From: Streptomyces sp. GKU 895
GTDB taxonomy: Bacteria; Actinomycetota; Actinomycetes; Streptomycetales; Streptomycetaceae
DNA length: 64,000 nucleotides
Direction of reading: 5' to 3'
Assembly: GCA_002027195.1 (NCBI GenBank)
Contig: MWJO01000016.1
Coordinates: 39,296-103,295, forward strand
Below, in pieces: positions 26,510 to 39,834 of the stretch. The notes beneath the pieces are model-generated. The model had not been told where the DNA came from. It made no database searches and saw nothing but the letters and a program-made list of their open reading frames with translations. Every line of letters begins with the position of its first letter. Positions within the stretch are counted from its first letter, which is position 1. The position numbers and the translations under genes were made by a program.

Positions 26510-27419
26510 GTGACCGACGTCCTCGAAAGGACCCCCACCCGTACCACCCCGACCCCGAGGGCCGCGCGGACCGCCGCCCTCGGGGTCGCTTGCGCCGCCC
26601 TCGCGACCGTCGTCTGGTCGGGCAGCTTCGTCACCTCCCGCGCGCTGCACGACAGCGTGCCGCCCGTTCAGCAGGCCTTCTGGCGCTGGGTCGTCGCGCT
26701 CGTGGCGGTCGCCGTTCGGGGCGCGGCAGGCCTGGCGGCAGCGGGCGGCGATCCGTCGGCACCTCGGCTTCGTCGTCCTCGCCTCGTTCCTCGGCGTCAC
26801 CGTCTACAACACCTTGGTGAACCAGGCCGGGGTGACCACCCCCGCCGCCACCATGGGCATGATCATGGCCGCGTCGCCGGTCCTGATGGCGGTGTTCGAG
26901 CGGGCGTCGGGCGTACGGCTGGGGCGACGCAGGGGCGCCGGGCTGCTCGTGGCCTGCGCGGGGGTGCTGCTGCTGATGGGCGGAGGCGCGGGGTTCGCGG
27001 CCGGGGACCTGTGGATGATCGGCGCCGCTTGCTGCTTCGCCGGGTACAGCGCGCTGCTGCGGCGCCGCCCCGCCGAACTCGGGGGTACGGCCTTCCTCTT
27101 CACCACGTTCCTCGTCGGCGCCGGGCTGCTGCTGCCCGCGCAGGGCGTGAGTCTGGCGGTCCAGGGAGGCTTCACCCCGACGACCGCGACGGTGCTGCCG
27201 CTGGTGTACGTCGGGGTGGCCTCCTCGGCCGTCGCCTTCTTCGCCTGGAACAAGGCGATCGCCCTGGTCGGCGCGGCCCGTGCCGGGATCGTCTATTACC
27301 TTCAGCCGGTGTGCGTGGCCCTGCTGTCCTGGGCGGTGCTCGGGGAGACGGTCGGGCCGGTGCAGGTGCTGTGCATGGCGCTGATCCTCGGCGGGGTGAT
27401 GTGGGGCGCCGTCTCGTAG
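26510..27419 (+). CDS. EamA-family (DMT) exporter, second copy (one-base frameshift)
   Basis: A second ten-helix EamA transporter, 302 residues. GTG at 26510 follows GGGGAAGGA. The first ~68 codons end in AFWRWVVALVAVA, then the frame shifts near 26714; removing one base gives AFGARQAWRQRAAIRRHLGF and joins the rest, which includes TVYNTLVNQAGVTTPAATMG and the final LGETVGPVQVLCMALIL. It is not a close copy of the preceding gene, so the two may form a heteromeric or divergent-specificity pair under the same MarR control. The next gene is an LysR remnant 19 bp downstream in the same direction. Confidence 0.8.
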
Positions 27420-27437
27420 CTTGCGTAGGTTGCCCCC

Positions 27438-28330
27438 ATGGTCGAGTGGGACATCCGGAAACTGCGCATCCTGCGGACCCTGCGGGAGCAGGGCACCGTG
27501 ACCGCGACGGCCGAGGCGCTGCGGATGACGCCGTCGGCGGTGTCGCAGCAGCTGACCAATCTGGCGAAGCAGGTGGGAGTGCCGCTCCTGGAGGCGCAGG
27601 GGCGGCGGGTGCGGCTCACGGACGCGGCGCTGCTCGTGCTGCGGCATGCCGAGGCGGTGTTCGAGCAACTGGAGCGCGCGGACGCGGAGTTGGCGGCGCA
27701 TCTGCGGGGCGAGGTGGGGGAGGTGCGGGTCGGTGCCTTCTCGACCGCGGTGCCCGCGCTGGTCGTACCAGCGTGCGGGCGCTGCGGGATTCGGCTCCCG
27801 GGGTGAGCGTGCGGGTGCGGGAGGCGGAGGCGGGGGAGGCGTACGAGCTGCTGGCCGCCGGGGAGGTCGACCTCGCGCTGTCGCTGGCCGCGCAGGCGCC
27901 GGTGGTGGGGGACGGGCGGTTCACGCGGGTGGAGCTGCTGGCGGACCCGCTGGATGTGGCACTGCCGCGGGGGCACGAGCTGGCGGGTGTGGCGGGGCTG
28001 CGGTTGGCCGACCGTGGCCGGGGAGCCGTGGATCTTCGGGGGGAGCGGGCCGTGGTCGGACATCACCCGCGGGGCGTGCGAGGCGGCGGTTCACGCCTCG
28101 GCAGGGCACTCGGCGGCGGGTGGACGGCGATCCTGGCGATGGTGGAGGCGGGCATGGGGTGGCGCTGGTGCCGCGGATGGCCGCGGTGGGGAGGTGGGGT
28201 GGTGATGCGAGCTGGGGCGACCGGCCGGTGCGGCATGGTGGCGGCGGTGCGGAGGGCAGCGAGGCGGGGTCGTGGTGGGGCGGGTGCTGGCGGCGCTGGA
28301 GGGGTTGCTGCGGGGTGGGGTGAGGTGCGG
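27438..28330 (+). pseudogene. LysR-family regulator broken by several frameshifts
   Basis: The N-terminal winged helix is intact (MVEWDIRKLRILRTLREQGT, then MTPSAVSQQLTNLAKQVGVP). The effector domain is readable only by hopping frames: after 27770 (one base lost) for VRALRDSAPGVSVRVREAEA to GHELAGVAGLRLAD, after ~28012 (one gained) for VAGEPWIFGGSGPWSDITRG, after ~28119 for WTAILAMVEAGMG, and after ~28158 for VALVPRMAAV. At least one more shift is needed to reach a plausible C-terminus near 28325. All can be read as lost or gained G/C in runs. The density is far higher than elsewhere in the window, so real decay cannot be excluded. It would control the EamA genes or metabolism nearby. Confidence 0.7.
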
Positions 28331-28445
28331 CGGGTGGGGGCTGAGGCGGGCGTTTCGCTTGCCCGCGCCGGCAGGTGCCGCTGCGCCCACCCGTGCCGCC
28401 AGCGGCACGACTGCCCGCAGCTGAGAGGTCCACATGAGCGACCAA

Positions 28446-28486
28446 GGGGCGCGGGGAACTGCGCGACCAGCCCCCACCGGCCCGCA
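28446..28486. repeat. Dispersed Streptomyces-type intergenic repeat
   Basis: The stretch contains GCGGGGAACTGCGCGACCAG followed by a C-rich tail. I recall this motif occurring very often between genes in Streptomyces genomes. Here it sits in the 3' space between convergent genes, just before a terminator that shares its GGGGCGC start. The flanking 28360-28440 is also repeat-like and Gly/Cys-codon-poor noncoding DNA. Confidence 0.6.
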
Positions 28487-28496
28487 CGCGCGACAA

Positions 28497-28525
28497 GGGG
28501 CGCCCGGAATGACTCCGAGCGCCCC
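28497..28525. terminator. Bidirectional terminator hairpin
   Basis: GGGGCGC (28497-28503) pairs with GCGCCCC (28519-28525), with a further CGGA/TCCG stem inside. It serves the convergent LysR remnant and the aminopeptidase gene. Confidence 0.75.
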
Positions 28526-28544
28526 ATCCACGTACCGGCGGCTA

Positions 28545-31121
28545 CTACTCCGTCGCCGCCGCGTCCGCTGCCTGGGCCTTCAGAGCCCGCTCCACGCCCG
28601 AGCGGGATTCCGAGACCAGGCGGCGCAGGGCCGCGTTCGGTTCGGCCGAGGTCAGCCAGGCGTCCGTCTTGGCCAGGGTCTCCTCCGAGACCTGGATCGA
28701 CGGGTAGAGGCCGACCGCGATCTGCTGGGCGATCTCGTGGGAGCGGGTGTCCCAGATGCCCTTGACCACCTCGAAGTACTTGTCGGTGTACGGCGCGAGC
28801 AGCTCGCGCTGGCCGGTCTGGACGAAGCCGCCGATCACCGCTTCCTGGACCGCGTTCGGGAGCTTGTCGGACTCCACGACCTGCGCCCAGGCCTCCGCCT
28901 TCGCCTCCGCCGTGGGACGGGCCGCGCGGGCGGTCGCCGCGTGGCGCTCGCCGGCCGCGGTCTTGTCCCGCTCGTACTCGCCGGCGATCTCGGCCTCGTC
29001 GAAGCGGCCGACCGCAGCGAGGCGCTCCACCAACGCCCAGCGCAGCTCGGTGTCGACGGCCAGGCCCTCGATCGTCTGCGAACCGTCCAGCAGGGCCTCC
29101 AGGAGGTCCAGCTGCTCCGGCGTACGGGCCGTCGCCGCGAACGCGCGCGCCCACGCCAGCTGGTGGTCACTGCCCGCGGTCGCCGACCGCAGGTGCGCCA
29201 GCGTGGCGTCGGTCCAGCGGGTCAGCAGCGCCTCGCGGGCCGCCGGGTCGGCGTACAGCTCGATCGCCAGCTTCACCTGGCGGTGCAGCGACTGCACGAC
29301 ACCGATGTCCGACTCCTTGCCGATACCGGACAGGACCAGGGAGAGGTAGTCGCGGGTCGCGAGTTCCGCGTCGCGCGTCATGTCCCAGGCCGACGCCCAG
29401 CACAGGGCACGGGGGAGCGAGGACTCGAAGTCGCCCAGGTGCTCCGTCACGAACGCCAGGCTCTGCTCGTCCAGGCGGACCTTGGCGTACGACAGGTCGT
29501 CGTCGTTCAGCAGCACGACCGCCGGGCGGCGCTTGCCGACCAGCTCCGGCACGGCCGTCAGCTCGCCGTCGACGTCCAGTTCGACGCGCTCGTCGCGGAC
29601 CAGCTTGCCGCTGTCCTCGTCCAGCTCGTACAGGCCGACCGCGATCCGGTGCGGGCGCAGCGTCGGCTCGCCCTTCGCGCCCGCCGGGAGGGCCGGGGCC
29701 TCCTGGCGGATGGCGAAGGACGTGATGACGCCGTGCTCGTCCGTCTCGATCTCGGGGCGCAGGATGTTGATGCCGGCCGTCTGGAGCCACTTCTGCGACC
29801 AGGTGCCCAGGTCGCGGCCGGAGGTCTCCTCCAGCGCGCCCAGCAGGTCCGACAGCCGCGTGTTGCCGAACGCGTGCCGCTTGAAGTACGCCTGCACGCC
29901 CGCGAAGAACTCGTCCATGCCGACGTACGCCACGAGCTGCTTCAGCACGCTCGCGCCCTTGGCGTAGGTGATGCCGTCGAAGTTGACCAGGACGTCGTCC
30001 AGGTCACGGATCTCCGCCATGATCGGGTGCGTGGAGGGCAGCTGGTCCTGCCGGTACGCCCACGTCTTCATCGAGTTCGCGAACGTCGTCCAGGAGTGCG
30101 GCCAGCGGCTGTCCGGCGCGTACGCCTGACAGGCGATCGACGTGTACGTGGCGAACGACTCGTTCAGCCACAGGTCGTTCCACCACTCCATGGTGACCAG
30201 GTCGCCGAACCACATGTGGGCCAGCTCATGGAGGATCGTCTCGGCACGGACCTCGTACGCGGCGTCCGTGACCTTCGAGCGGAACACGTACTGGTCGCGG
30301 ATGGTGACCGCGCCCGCGTTCTCCATCGCGCCCGCGTTGAACTCCGGCACGAACAGCTGGTCGTACTTCTTGAAGGGGTACGCGTAGTCGAACTTCTCCT
30401 GGAACCAGTCGAAGCCCTGCCGCGTCACCTCGAAGATCGCGTCCGAGTCGAGGAACTCGGCGAGCGAGGGACGGCAGTAGATGCCGAGCGGGACGGACTG
30501 GCCGTCCTTCTCGTAGACGCTGTGGACCGAGTGGTACGGGCCGACGATCAGCGCCGTGATGTACGACGAGATGCGCGGGGTCGGCTCGAAGACCCAGACG
30601 TCGTCCTTAGGCTCCGGCGTCGGGGAGTTGGAGATGACCGTCCAGCCGGTCGGCGCCTTCACGGTGAACTGGAAGGTGGCCTTCAGGTCCGGCTGCTCGA
30701 AGGAGGCGAAGACGCGGCGGGCGTCCGGCACCTCGAACTGGGTGTACAGGTACGCCTGCTGGTCGACCGGGTCGACGAAACGGTGCAGGCCCTCACCCGT
30801 GTTGGTGTAGGCGCAGTCCGCCGCCACGCGCAGGACGTTGCGGCCCTGGAGCAGGCCGGGGAGCGCGATGCGGGAGTCCTTGAAGACCTCCGCCGGGTCG
30901 AGCGCGTCGCCGTTCAGGGTGACCTCGTGGACCTCCGGGGCCACCAGGTCGATGAAGGACTCGGCCCCACTCTCGGCCACGTCGAAGCGCACCGTGGTCA
31001 CGGACCTGTAGGTACCGCCCTCTTGCGCGCCGGAGAGGTCGAGATCGATCTCGTAGGACTCGACGGTGAGCAGCTGGGCTCGCTGCTGAGCCTCTTCGCG
31101 AGTCAGGTTTGTGCCAGGCAC
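28545..31121 (-). CDS. pepN: Aminopeptidase N (M1 metallopeptidase)
   Basis: Cytosolic zinc aminopeptidase, 858 residues, removing N-terminal residues from peptides. The exopeptidase motif GAMENAGAVT (substrate N-terminus binding) and zinc site HELAHMWFGD with the third ligand Glu in LWLNESFAT are intact. The C-terminal helical domain (ERAP1_C type) runs from about residue 520. GTG at 31121 follows GAGGAG. The gene stands alone and is the housekeeping copy by its intact frame. A paralogue of nearly the same length lies at 48894-51465. Confidence 0.95.
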   Translation of the reverse strand: MPGTNLTREEAQQRAQLLTVESYEIDLDLSGAQEGGTYRSVTTVRFDVAESGAESFIDLVAPEVHEVTLNGDALDPAEVFKDSRIALPGLLQGRNVLRVAADCAYTNTGEGLHRFVDPVDQQAYLYTQFEVPDARRVFASFEQPDLKATFQFTVKAPTGWTVISNSPTPEPKDDVWVFEPTPRISSYITALIVGPYHSVHSVYEKDGQSVPLGIYCRPSLAEFLDSDAIFEVTRQGFDWFQEKFDYAYPFKKYDQLFVPEFNAGAMENAGAVTIRDQYVFRSKVTDAAYEVRAETILHELAHMWFGDLVTMEWWNDLWLNESFATYTSIACQAYAPDSRWPHSWTTFANSMKTWAYRQDQLPSTHPIMAEIRDLDDVLVNFDGITYAKGASVLKQLVAYVGMDEFFAGVQAYFKRHAFGNTRLSDLLGALEETSGRDLGTWSQKWLQTAGINILRPEIETDEHGVITSFAIRQEAPALPAGAKGEPTLRPHRIAVGLYELDEDSGKLVRDERVELDVDGELTAVPELVGKRRPAVVLLNDDDLSYAKVRLDEQSLAFVTEHLGDFESSLPRALCWASAWDMTRDAELATRDYLSLVLSGIGKESDIGVVQSLHRQVKLAIELYADPAAREALLTRWTDATLAHLRSATAGSDHQLAWARAFAATARTPEQLDLLEALLDGSQTIEGLAVDTELRWALVERLAAVGRFDEAEIAGEYERDKTAAGERHAATARAARPTAEAKAEAWAQVVESDKLPNAVQEAVIGGFVQTGQRELLAPYTDKYFEVVKGIWDTRSHEIAQQIAVGLYPSIQVSEETLAKTDAWLTSAEPNAALRRLVSESRSGVERALKAQAADAAATE

Positions 31122-31242
31122 GCGGTCATCTCCTCGTTATGGGTAGGTTCGGCGGTTCCGCCATCCTTCCATGGGAGCCGGACGAAACGCGATGTCCGGA
31201 ACCCGCCGGTGACCGGGGAGGACACCCGGGAGGCTGGAGCAC

Positions 31243-31722
31243 ATGGCACACACGACCACCTACACCGCACGCCCCGTTCCCCCGACCGCTCTGAAAGAGC
31301 TCCGCTCCACCGACGACTCGGGGCGCGAGATGGTTCCCGTGACCGACGACGAGGGCGGCGCGCCCCTGAGGTGCTGTCTGCGGCGCAGTGCGCCGGGGGA
31401 GCGGATCGCCCTGGTGTCGTACGCCCCGCTGCGGCGCTGGGCCGCACAGACGGGCGCCGAGCCGGGGGCCTACGACGAGCAGGGGCCCGTCTTCATCCAC
31501 GCCGAGGAATGTCAGGGGCCCGAGGGCGACGGATACCCGTTCGACAACGCCCACCGGACCGTCCGCCGCTACTCCGCCGACGGGCACATCCTCGGCGGCG
31601 AGCTGGTCGCCACCCTCGACGACGACGCCTTCCGGAACGCGTTCGACGACCCGGCCGTGGCGCTCGTCCACGTCCGGGCCGTCGAGTACGGCTGCTTCCT
31701 CTACGAGGTCAGAAGGGGGTAG
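31243..31722 (+). CDS. DUF1203-family protein
   Basis: A 159-residue soluble protein of the DUF1203 family. Conserved features visible: PLRCCLRRSAPGERIALVSY near residues 42-61, GPVFIHAEEC near 81-90, and a C-terminal RAVEYGCFLYEVRR. The ATG at 31243 follows GGGAGG. It is divergent from pepN and convergent with asd, with only 3 bp between the two stops. Its function is unknown; the paired cysteines and acidic patch might bind metal, but that is speculation. Confidence 0.82.
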   Translation: MAHTTTYTARPVPPTALKELRSTDDSGREMVPVTDDEGGAPLRCCLRRSAPGERIALVSYAPLRRWAAQTGAEPGAYDEQGPVFIHAEECQGPEGDGYPFDNAHRTVRRYSADGHILGGELVATLDDDAFRNAFDDPAVALVHVRAVEYGCFLYEVRRG

Positions 31723-31725
31723 GCG

Positions 31726-34898
<3,173 letters not shown>

Positions 34899-34953
34899 GG
34901 GGCACATGGTGGCAGTGAAGATCATGTGAAGAAAGAATTCCGGGAATCGGGCC

Positions 34954-34980
34954 GAACGTTTCCGCCCGCACCGGCGTCAT
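34954..34980 (+). promoter_or_regulatory. Possible ECF-type promoter upstream of the sigma gene
   Basis: GAACGTT (34954-34960) and CGTCAT (34975-34980), separated by a 14-base spacer, resemble an ECF -35 (GAAC) and -10 (CGTC). They lie about 30 bp before the sigma-factor start, consistent with autoregulation. Low confidence without a family alignment. Confidence 0.4.
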
Positions 34981-35010
34981 AGAGGAAACGCGGCGAGGAG
35001 AGGGGGAGCC

Positions 35011-35550
35011 GTGCTGCGCAGAAAGGCCCGCCGCGGCCAGGGGGAGGGTGTCCATGACGGGCCGGACGACCCCCTCGACGCGGCCCAGGAACGTCGGGTG
35101 CGAGCCGTGCTCGCGCTCGGCGGCGTACCGCAGGCGGACCTGCCGGACGGGGTGCAGCAGGTCCGCCTGCGGTTGCTGGAGCGCGCGGCCAAGGGGTACG
35201 AGGCGCCGCGTGACGTCTCCGCGTGGGCGGCCGTCGTCGCCTCCAACCTCGCCATGGACTGGCACCGCGCCAAACGCCGGCAGGAGCGCATCGGCGAACG
35301 CCTCGCCTCCCTGCGCCAGTTGGAGCATCCCTCCGGCGAGGACACCAGCGTGCTCTCGCTCGCCGTCGCCCAGGGGCTGGACGAACTCCCCGACGCCCAG
35401 CGCCAGGTCCTCGTCCTGCGGTTCTACGCCGACCTGCCGGTCCGGGACATCGCCCAGGAACTCGGCGTCCCCGAGGGCACGGTCAAAAGCAGGCTGCACA
35501 CGGCGGTCCGCGCGCTGCGCGCCCGTCTGCACGAGGACGAGGTGGTGTGA
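35011..35550 (+). CDS. ECF sigma factor
   Basis: A 179-residue sigma-70 family protein with only regions 2 and 4. Region 2 spans roughly residues 45-90 (DLPDGVQQVRLRLLERA to AVVASNLAMDWHRAKRRQER), region 4 residues 120-170 (LDELPDAQRQVLVLRFYADL, then the HTH VRDIAQELGVPEGTVKSRLH). GTG at 35011 follows GGGGGAG. The next gene starts one base after the stop and encodes a membrane-anchored partner that looks like an anti-sigma factor. Being divergent from the TerD gene, it could control a stress response including it. Confidence 0.9.
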   Translation: MLRRKARRGQGEGVHDGPDDPLDAAQERRVRAVLALGGVPQADLPDGVQQVRLRLLERAAKGYEAPRDVSAWAAVVASNLAMDWHRAKRRQERIGERLASLRQLEHPSGEDTSVLSLAVAQGLDELPDAQRQVLVLRFYADLPVRDIAQELGVPEGTVKSRLHTAVRALRARLHEDEVV

Positions 35551-35551
35551 C

Positions 35552-36259
35552 ATGACCGCCGAACACCGGGATGCCGACGCGCTGATGGCCGCGCTCACCG
35601 GCGCACCCCTGCCCGACGACGCGGACGCTGGCTTCCGCGCCGAACACCGGGCGGCCACCGATGACATCGCCCTGCTGCGCGAGCAACTCGGCCTCATCGG
35701 GGACACGTTGGCGAAGGAACCGGCCCCGGCTCCGCGACCGGCCCCCGTACGCCGTCCCTCACGCGTCCGCCACTGGGCTCCCCGCCTCGCCTTCGGCACC
35801 CTCGTGGTCGCCGCCGCGGCCTCCGTGGTCACCGGGCTCGGCTGGCTGATCGCGACGGGCGGCGGCGACAGCGCGGACGCCGGCAGCGCCACCTCCCAGA
35901 AGTCCCAGCTGGACACCGATGCCGCCCGCTTCGGCAGCCCGCACTACCTGGCCTGCACCCGGCTGGTCGTCGAGGGGAAGGTCGCCTCGGTCGAACGCCT
36001 CACGGACCAGGTGCAGTTGCGGATCACGGTGGACGTGGTCCGCTACTACAAGCAGGACATGAAGGGCCCCGAGCAGCTGACGTACGTCGTCGACGACACC
36101 TTCACCGACGGCCTGCACAAGGGCGACCCGGTGCTGTTCGGGGTGCTCCAGGGTGACGCCGTGCCCGACCACTGGGTGGTGGGCGCGAAGGAGGTCGCCC
36201 GCGAACGGGCCTGGGTCCAGGCGTCGTTGCCGGAGTCGCGCGGCCTGCCCTGCGCATGA
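35552..36259 (+). CDS. Membrane-anchored anti-sigma-like protein
   Basis: A 235-residue single-pass protein. The cytoplasmic N-terminus (about 1-75) contains DADALMAALTGAPLPDDADA and FRAEHRAATDDIALLREQL, similar in style to anti-sigma cytoplasmic domains though without a HxxxCxxC zinc motif. One TM helix follows (LAFGTLVVAAAASVVTGLGW), then an external domain with two cysteines (HYLACTRLVVEGKVASVERL and the C-terminal LPESRGLPCA). It starts one base after the sigma-factor stop. I infer it holds the sigma factor at the membrane and senses an external signal. The family is not certain. Confidence 0.72.
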   Translation: MTAEHRDADALMAALTGAPLPDDADAGFRAEHRAATDDIALLREQLGLIGDTLAKEPAPAPRPAPVRRPSRVRHWAPRLAFGTLVVAAAASVVTGLGWLIATGGGDSADAGSATSQKSQLDTDAARFGSPHYLACTRLVVEGKVASVERLTDQVQLRITVDVVRYYKQDMKGPEQLTYVVDDTFTDGLHKGDPVLFGVLQGDAVPDHWVVGAKEVARERAWVQASLPESRGLPCA

Positions 36260-36261
36260 GA

Positions 36262-36293
36262 AAGGGCGGGCGCCCCAACGGGACGCCCGCCCT
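36262..36293. terminator. Bidirectional terminator hairpin
   Basis: GGGCGGGCG (36264-36272) pairs perfectly with CGCCCGCCC (36284-36292), loop 11 bases, preceded by an A-tract, between two convergent genes. Confidence 0.85.
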
Positions 36294-36310
36294 GGTCACC
36301 GTAGGAACGA

Positions 36311-39300
36311 CTACGGCGTGACCTTCTCGATCTTCACGCTGCCGATGCCCGCGACCGTGCCGCGCGCGTTCACCAGCTGGACCTGGCCGAAGAACTCACG
36401 GCCCTCCGGAGCGGCCGCGGCGGCGGTGACGCTCGCGGCGACGTTCGTCGAGGCACCCGTGCCCAGCTTCACCGCGGCCGAGTCGTCGACCGTGACGGCG
36501 CCGAGCGCGGCGGAGAAGAACACGTCCTGGTAGTCGTACGCCGTGGTCCCGGCCGGACCGAGTAGCCGACGACCTCGATGGTGTACGTCCCGGCGGCCGG
36601 GGAGGCGATCGAGACGGCCTCCTCCGAGTCGCCGTCGGCGGACTGGCCGACCTGCGTGCCCGCCGCGTCGTAGACCGTCAGGTCCAGGTCCGCGGAGGCG
36701 TCGGAGACGTTGCCGATGGCCACGTCGAGCGACTTGGCGCCCTCGGGCACCTCGACCGTGGTGGTCTGGGTGGCACCCTCGGCGATGGACGGACGGGCCG
36801 ACTTGGCCGAGCCGAGCGGGCCGCCGACCAGCTTGCCGTCGAGGGCGGCGAAGTTGTTCGTCACCTTCCACGAGGCGGCGACCGGCGTGCCGACCTTGGC
36901 CTCGGGGACGGTCACGGTCTCCGGGTCGAAGGCCGCGCCGAGGACGGCGACGTCCAGCTTGTACGGGTTGTCGAGCAGCGGCGACGTACGGCGCGACTCG
37001 ACCTCGATCTCCCAGACGCCGGCCTGCGGGTCCGCGTACGCCCGCGCGTCGGGCTTGCAGCCGTTGCCGTCGAGGTAGTTGTTGTAGCAGTACGGGGTGC
37101 CGGTGTTGTCGACCGGAGTGCCGTACGGGTGGATCGCGATGAACCGGGTCTGGCTCTTGCCCTTCAGCCCGCCGATCGCGACCTCGAGGGACTTGGCGCC
37201 CTCGGGGACGGTCACGAAGTAGGACTGCGAGCTGTTGCGCTGGACGGTGCTGGACGCCGAGTAGGTGTACTTCACCGGCGTCGAGACCACGACCGTGTTC
37301 AGGATCTGCTTGTCGACGCCCTCGGTGAACGGGTCGTCGACGTTCAGGATCACGCTCTTGATGCCGGCGGACGGCGCCTTGGCGACGATCTTCACGGTGA
37401 CCGGCTTGTTCAGCTCCAGCTTGACCACCGAGGGGCCGGCGATGGAGAAGGTGCCGGAGGCGTTGTTCTCCAGGCTCAGCCGGTGCCAGATCGGCTTGGC
37501 GTCGCCGGTCGTACGGGTGATCGTGACGTCGTACGACTTCTTGACGCCGGCCTTCAGGCCGCCCTCACGGTCGTAGATGCCGGTGCCGAAGCCCGGCGTC
37601 TTCAGGAACTGGTCGATCGCGGTGTCGACCGGCGCCTTGACGGTGTACTCGTCGGCACTCGCGCCGTCCCGGATCGCGTCCCAGGCGTCGACGATGTCGA
37701 TGCGGCCCGCGCCCTCCTCGTACGCCTGCACACCCTTGATGTGGTGGGCGGTCGAGGTCAGTGCCGTGCGCAGGGTCGCCGGGGTGAGGGCGATGTGCTT
37801 CTGCTTGGCGGCGGACAGCAGCAGCGCCGAGGCGCCCGCGGCCTGCGGGGAGGCCATCGAGGTGCCCTGGAGCATCGAGTAGCCGGCCGGCAGCGTGTAG
37901 CCCGACTCGGCGACCGGGGAGCCCGGCAGCCAGGTCTGGGTGGTGTTGATCGAGGCACCCGGGGCGACGAGCGTCGGGGTGAAGCCGCCGTCCTCACGCG
38001 GGCCGCGCGAGGAGAAGGGCAGCAGCGCGTACGGCTTCGTCACGGCGGAGCCGTAGTTGGACGCCCAGGTCTCCTTGGAGATGGCGGCGCCGACCGAGAT
38101 CACCTTGTCGGCGAGGCCCGGGTCACCGATGGTGTTGGCACCGGGGCCGGAGTTGCCCGCGGAGATCACGAGCTGCACACCGTAGGTGTCGATGAGGCGC
38201 GTGTAGAGCTCGGCGCGCGCGTTGTTGCCGTCGTTCAGCGCCGGCAGGCCGCCGATCGACATGTTGACGATGTCGACACCGCGCTTGGTGACGAGGTCGA
38301 TCATGCCCTCGGTGAGCGCGATGTTGGTGCAGCCGCCGGTCCAGGTGCAGGCACGGGAGGAGACGATCTTCGCGCCCGGGGCCGCGCCGTTCATCTTGCC
38401 GCCGAACAGGCCGTTGGCGGAGGTGATGCCGGCGACGTGGGTGCCGTGCTCGGACTCGATGACGCCGATGTTGACGTAGTCGGACTTGTCACCGGCGGCG
38501 TTGAAGACGACGTCCTTGCGGATCTCGACGACGAACGGCTGGCGCTCGACGACGTCCGTGGACGGGTCGTCGGTACCGAAGTAGCCGATCTGGAAGCCGT
38601 CCTTGTACGGCTTCATCGCCGTGTCGTCGGAGAAGTCGTGGTTGTTGTTCAGGTCGACCCGGACCGTGCCGGCGGCGGCGTCGTAGAGCACGCCCCAGAC
38701 GTCGGTGGTGTCGCCGTCGCGGTTGGCGTCGCCCTTGGCGTCACCGCCGGTGGTGGCCGCCTCGCGGAACAGGTTGAACTGGTAGGAGCCCGCCGGGGCC
38801 TGCCAGGTGGCGCCCGCGATGGTGAAGGTCGGGCCGCTGACCGGGTTGTTCATCCGCCGCCAGGTGGCGTCCTGGTCGTTGACCGGGTCGGTCGCCGTCA
38901 CCCAGTCGACGATCTTGCGCTCGCCGGTGGTGGTCTTCTGGAGCGCCGGGTGACCGAGGTCGACACCGGAGTCCAGGATGCCGATGGTGACGCCGCGGCC
39001 GTCCGCCTTCGGGTGGTCCTGCACGAACTCGACGGCGCCCGTCTCGAAGGACGGGTTGTACGGGTTCACGGCCGGGGTCTTCTTGTCCGGCGCCGGGTAC
39101 GTCTTGGTCGTCGCGGCGGAGGCGGCGCCCTTGGCGGTGTCGGCGGCCGGCGTCGGGTCGTCGAGCGCGATCTCCTGGCGCAGGTCGATGCCGTGCACGG
39201 AGGAGAGCTTGGCGGCGGCCGCGATGGCGGAGTCCGCCTTGGCGGTCGGCACGGTGGCGCGGACGTAACCGAGCTTGTCGTAGGTCTTGCCCACGAGGCC

Positions 39301-39609
39301 GCCCTTGACCGCGTCCAGCTCCGCGGCGACCTGCTCGGTCTTGCCGGGGGCGGTGGCGACCATCAGCGTGACGTTCTTGTCGCCGGCGGCCTTGGCCTCG
39401 GCGAGGAGCTCCGCGTCGTCCGAACCGAGCTTCTCGGCGGCGGACTTGACGCCCGGGTCGGCCGCGGCGGGGGTGTCGGAGTCGGCCGAGAAGGCCATGG
39501 GTATGGGCCCGGCCGCGGAGAGCGCGGCCACCAGACCGGCGGCCACGGCTATGCGCACCACGCGTCTCGCGCTGCCCGACATCGGATCGCGCTGGGGGGT
39601 GTGGGTCAT
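36311..39609 (-). CDS. Secreted subtilisin-like serine protease, large (one-base frameshift)
   Basis: S8 family protease of 1099 residues once a base is added near 36556-36558. A signal peptide (SARRVVRIAVAAGLVAALSA) is followed by an I9-like propeptide (KNVTLMVATAPGKTEQVAAE). The catalytic triad is visible: Asp in GVTIGILDSGVDLGHP, His in ESEHGTHVAGITSA, Ser in LQGTSMASPQAAG, with oxyanion Asn in QLVISAGNSGPGA. The C-terminal ~450 residues are beta-rich, with a repeated VPEGAKSLDVAIGN theme and a final adhesion-like domain. I chose ATG 39609 because AAGGG lies six bases upstream, while ATG 39615 would touch it. The frameshift affects only the last 85 residues. It is exported; the role is probably extracellular nutrition. 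Confidence 0.9.
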
Positions 39610-39834
39610 CGGCATCCCTTGTAGGTAAAGGAACGTGCGGATGCGGCCGGGCCGATCGGTCCTGACCGCGAAGGTCCGGAAATGCGACCCGGACGATCGC
39701 ACAGCTTTACGCATGGGAAGGATGTTTAGGGAGAGTTGACCGAATCGATATGGGCGGATGGGGAAAACCCGCGATCCCCTTTAGGGAGATGGGTGAGAAA
39801 AGGGGCGAACCGCCCGCCGTTGTCCAGCGTTTTC
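39610..39834. promoter_or_regulatory. Spacer between the subtilisin gene and the CGNR regulator
   Basis: About 225 bp between the protease start and the 3' end of the CGNR gene, both on the minus strand. It should contain the protease promoter. It is locally A/T-richer around 39711-39790, but I see no certain boxes or hairpin. Confidence 0.5.
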
